Of a stretch of DNA of 64,000 nucleotides, positions 63,201-64,000 are shown one piece after another. The position numbers and the translations under genes were made by a program. The first letter of the stretch is position 1. Each line of letters opens with the position of its first letter. The notes under the pieces are model-generated. The model had not been told where the DNA came from, did no database searches, and saw only the letters and a program-made list of their open reading frames with translations. The DNA is from an uncultured Pseudomonadota bacterium (GTDB lineage: Bacteria; Pseudomonadota; Gammaproteobacteria; Burkholderiales; JALYOK01), in NCBI GenBank assembly GCA_902826775.1, contig CADEHE010000009.1, positions 1 to 64,000 on the forward strand, given 5' to 3'.

Positions 63201-64000
63201 ATGCAACCGCTACAAGGAATCAAAGTTCTCGACTTCAGCACGCTGTTACCCGGTCCGTTGGCGACGTTGCTGCTCGCCGAAGCCGGCGCGGAAGTCATCA
63301 AGATCGAGCGGCCGGGACATGGCGACGAAGCTCGCTTGTTCGCCCCTAAGATCGACGGCCACAGCATCAGCTTTGCGCTGCTCAATCGCGGCAAGAAAAG
63401 CATCGCCGTCGATCTAAAATCGGCCGACGCCAAGGCGAAGCTGATGCCGCTGCTGCAGAGCGCTGATGTCGTCGTCGAGCAATTTCGTCCGGGCGTGATG
63501 GAGCGCTTGGGCTTCGGTTACGAGCAATTGAAAGCGATCAAACCGGACGTGATTTACTGTTCCATCACCGGCTTCGGCCAGAGCGGGCCGAAAGCACAAT
63601 TTGCCGCGCACGATCTCAACTACATCGCCGACACCGGACTACTTGCCATGAGTGCGGGCGCCGACGGCGCGCCAGTGATACCGCCGGCGTTGATCGCCGA
63701 TATTGCCGGCGGTGCGTACCCCGCAGCGATGAACATATTTCTTGCGCTGTTGCAGCGCGCGCGCACCGGCGCCGGCTGCAAACTCGACGTGTCGATGACC
63801 GACAATCTGTTTCCGCTCGCGTATTGGGCGTTGGGCGCCGGTCAGGCGCTCGGCGCGTGGCCGCGACCCGGCGGCGAAATGCTCAGCGGTGGTTCACCGC
63901 GCTATCAGATCTACCGTACCAAGGACGATCGCTTTGTCGCAGCGGGCCCGCTGGAACAGCGTTTCTGGCAGACGTTCTGCGAGATCATCAATCTGCCCGT
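63201..64000 (+). CDS. CaiB/BaiF-type CoA-transferase, partial at the window edge
   Basis: This class III CoA-transferase has an N-terminal GIKVLDFSTLLPGPLATLLLAEAGAEVIKIERPG, split by the NAD-like fold, then NRGKKSIAVDLKS, VVEQFRPGVMERLG, YCSITGFGQSGP, HDLNYIADTG with the catalytic Asp region, and LDVSMTDNLFPL. It moves CoA between carboxylic acids. The frame is open to the last base, about 266 codons of a family that is usually near 380-400. Confidence 0.9.
   Translation, partial: MQPLQGIKVLDFSTLLPGPLATLLLAEAGAEVIKIERPGHGDEARLFAPKIDGHSISFALLNRGKKSIAVDLKSADAKAKLMPLLQSADVVVEQFRPGVMERLGFGYEQLKAIKPDVIYCSITGFGQSGPKAQFAAHDLNYIADTGLLAMSAGADGAPVIPPALIADIAGGAYPAAMNIFLALLQRARTGAGCKLDVSMTDNLFPLAYWALGAGQALGAWPRPGGEMLSGGSPRYQIYRTKDDRFVAAGPLEQRFWQTFCEIINLP

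Overview
The window looks like a high-GC proteobacterial chromosome, most probably a betaproteobacterium. The gene families point that way: two-partner secretion (TPS) exoproteins with an FhaC-type transporter and a parvulin, a homodimeric AceE, an orphan TRAP binding protein, MHS and EamA transporters, a Fap-type amyloid locus and a VpsR-like sigma-54 activator. No phage genes, insertion sequences or CRISPR arrays were seen. Genus-level placement is not possible from the sequence alone.

Layout. (1) 51-16834, minus strand: a TPS / contact-dependent-inhibition (CDI) island. It runs short TpsA, TpsB transporter, secreted parvulin PPIase, 3034-residue CdiA-like protein, candidate immunity protein, then a promoterless and startless second CdiA C-terminal cassette. 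That cassette shares a perfect 593-bp repeat with the main cdiA. (2) 17290-20677, plus strand: a DUF4105 envelope protein, a TRAP solute-binding protein, and a translationally coupled pair of small exported proteins, one with HExxH. (3) 20698-33385: mostly catabolic and transport genes: D-aminoacylase, RraA-like aldolase, an EamA-MFS-deacetylase operon, HpaI-type aldolase, gamma-glutamyltransferase, DHH phosphoesterase, GMC oxidoreductase, acyl-CoA dehydrogenase. (4) 33469-36882: aceE divergent from an Lrp/AsnC gene, with a perfect 12-bp inverted repeat between them. (5) 37101-47856: a compact biosynthetic cluster of ATP-grasp, fold-type-I PLP enzyme, DapDC-like PLP decarboxylase, A-T-C-A-T-TE NRPS and Sfp-type PPTase, followed by tRNA-Ala(CGC) on the minus strand. 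(6) 48424-55634: a Fap-like functional-amyloid locus. It has a 780-residue Gly/Asn-rich exported fibre candidate, two small subunits, a C39 peptidase (FapD-like), a FapF-like outer-membrane pore and a VpsR-like sigma-54 activator. There is a -24/-12 promoter before the fibre operon and another before the activator-pore operon. (7) 56030-64000: lgt, lysR divergent from ilvD, rlmD with an in-frame minisatellite, a MoxR ATPase, a NUDIX hydrolase and the start of a CaiB-type CoA-transferase.

How the genes work together (inference). The CDI island would export a toxin-tipped adhesin, with the parvulin as periplasmic chaperone, and hold a spare toxin tip for recombination. The NRPS cluster should make a dipeptide-derived metabolite from amino acids altered by its own PLP enzymes, with carrier domains activated by its own PPTase. 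In the amyloid locus the sigma-54 activator would switch on both its own operon (with the pore) and the fibre operon, coordinating secretion and assembly of an extracellular matrix.
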